DNA of 6,686 bases from a bacterium. Its GTDB lineage: Bacteria; JAUVQV01; DATDCY01. Where the stretch lies: contig DATDCY010000020.1 of assembly GCA_036524115.1 (NCBI GenBank), forward strand, positions 1-6,686, written 5' to 3'. A program made the position numbers and the translations under genes. This document shows, one piece after another, positions 6,195-6,686 of the stretch (position 1 is the first letter of the stretch; each line of letters begins with the position of its first letter). The notes under the pieces were generated by a model, which was given only the letters and a program-made list of their open reading frames with translations, did not search any database and was not told where the DNA came from.

Positions 6195-6686
6195 TCAGCG
6201 GGCCGGCTCCTCGATTTCCACGAGGGTGCCGGCGAAGTCCTTCGGGTGCAGGAAGAGCACCGGCGTGCCGTGCGCGCCGATGCGGGGCTTGCCGTCGCCG
6301 AGCACGCGCGCACCCTGTGCGGCGAGGGCGGCCGCGGCGGCGACGACGTCGGGGGCCTCGAGCGAGAGGTGATGGATGCCGCCGCCGGGGTTCTTCTCGA
6401 GGAACGAGGCGAGCGGCGAGTGCCCGCCCAGCGGCGTGACCAGCTCGATCTTCGTGTTCGGCAGGGCGACGAAGACGACGGTCACGCCGTGCTCGGGCAG
6501 CTCCTTCGCGTCCGAGACCGCGGCGCCCGGCAGGCGCGCGAACGCCGCCCGGGCGGCGGCCAGATCGGGGACCGCGATCGCCACGTGATTCAGCCGGCCC
6601 GGCGGGGAGGGCGGAGCCGCCGCTTCGCCCGCCGCCTCCCGCGCGCCGCAGACGAAGCGCTCGAGCAGGCGCCGGGCGCCGATGGT
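6195..6686 (-). CDS. Methylmalonyl-CoA epimerase (VOC family) domain, C-terminal part of a longer protein (partial)
   Basis: The frame is open from the right edge to a TGA at 6195, giving 163 visible residues. Residues 32-163 are a VOC-fold epimerase: LNHVAIAVPDL with metal-ligand His34, KIELVTPLG with E81 at the second ligand position, GGIHHLSLE with H105/H106, and FLHPKDFAGTLVEIEE with E157. The segments PLGGHSPLASFLEKNPGGGIHH and FLHPKDF are characteristic of methylmalonyl-CoA epimerase. That enzyme interconverts the 2R and 2S forms between propionyl-CoA carboxylase and methylmalonyl-CoA mutase. A GTG at 6584 would give 129 residues but loses His34 and the first strand, so it is an unlikely start. 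Upstream of His34 the frame has no ATG, GTG or TTG. It reads through an Ala/Pro-rich linker (about 15-31) into TIGARRLLERFVCG, the tail of an unidentified domain. I infer a fusion with the N-terminal domain outside the window. A start at CTG 6593 is the main alternative. Confidence 0.85.
   Translation of the reverse strand, partial: TIGARRLLERFVCGAREAAGEAAAPPSPPGRLNHVAIAVPDLAAARAAFARLPGAAVSDAKELPEHGVTVVFVALPNTKIELVTPLGGHSPLASFLEKNPGGGIHHLSLEAPDVVAAAAALAAQGARVLGDGKPRIGAHGTPVLFLHPKDFAGTLVEIEEPAR

Overview
The window is very GC-rich, with a strong G/C bias at third codon positions. It encodes a Gram-negative cell envelope (TonB-dependent outer-membrane receptor, periplasmic binding protein) together with sigma-54 regulation and a methylmalonyl-CoA epimerase. 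That mix suggests a deltaproteobacterial-type organism (Desulfuromonadota, Desulfobacterota or Myxococcota-like). This placement is inferred from gene content and protein style only. There is no rRNA or tRNA, no mobile element and no CRISPR array, and every stretch over 300 bases is coding.

Layout. Bases 1-1040 (minus) hold the N-terminal half of a TonB-dependent receptor that runs off the left edge. A 190-base divergent intergenic region follows. From about 1231 three plus-strand genes overlap end to end: a PF04392-type periplasmic substrate-binding protein, a membrane sensor histidine kinase and a sigma-54-activating response regulator. After a 173-base regulatory gap comes a single-domain receiver protein (5259-5741). 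Two minus-strand genes then converge on it with a 9-base gap: a GNAT acetyltransferase (5751-6182) and, upstream of that, a methylmalonyl-CoA epimerase domain (6195 to the right edge). The epimerase appears to be the C-terminal part of a longer protein.

How the genes may work together. The binding protein has no ABC permease or ATPase beside it and overlaps the kinase gene by 14 bases, so it is more likely a periplasmic sensing partner of the kinase than a transport component. The kinase should phosphorylate the sigma-54 activator. The best regulatory signal in the window is a near-consensus sigma-54 promoter (-24/-12) at 5203-5218. It lies just ahead of the receiver gene and just after the activator gene, with two dyads about 74 and 90 bases upstream of the predicted start site. 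The activator would therefore switch on a second receiver that could compete for phosphate from the same kinase, forming a feedback loop. The divergent TonB receptor is the likely physiological partner, bringing in or detecting the ligand. The ligand is unknown.

The activator carries unusual residues in its AAA+ core: GAFTGS instead of GAFTGA, Asp in place of the switch Asn, and DD instead of DE in Walker B. The right-hand epimerase/acetyltransferase pair is metabolic and seems unrelated to the signalling locus.
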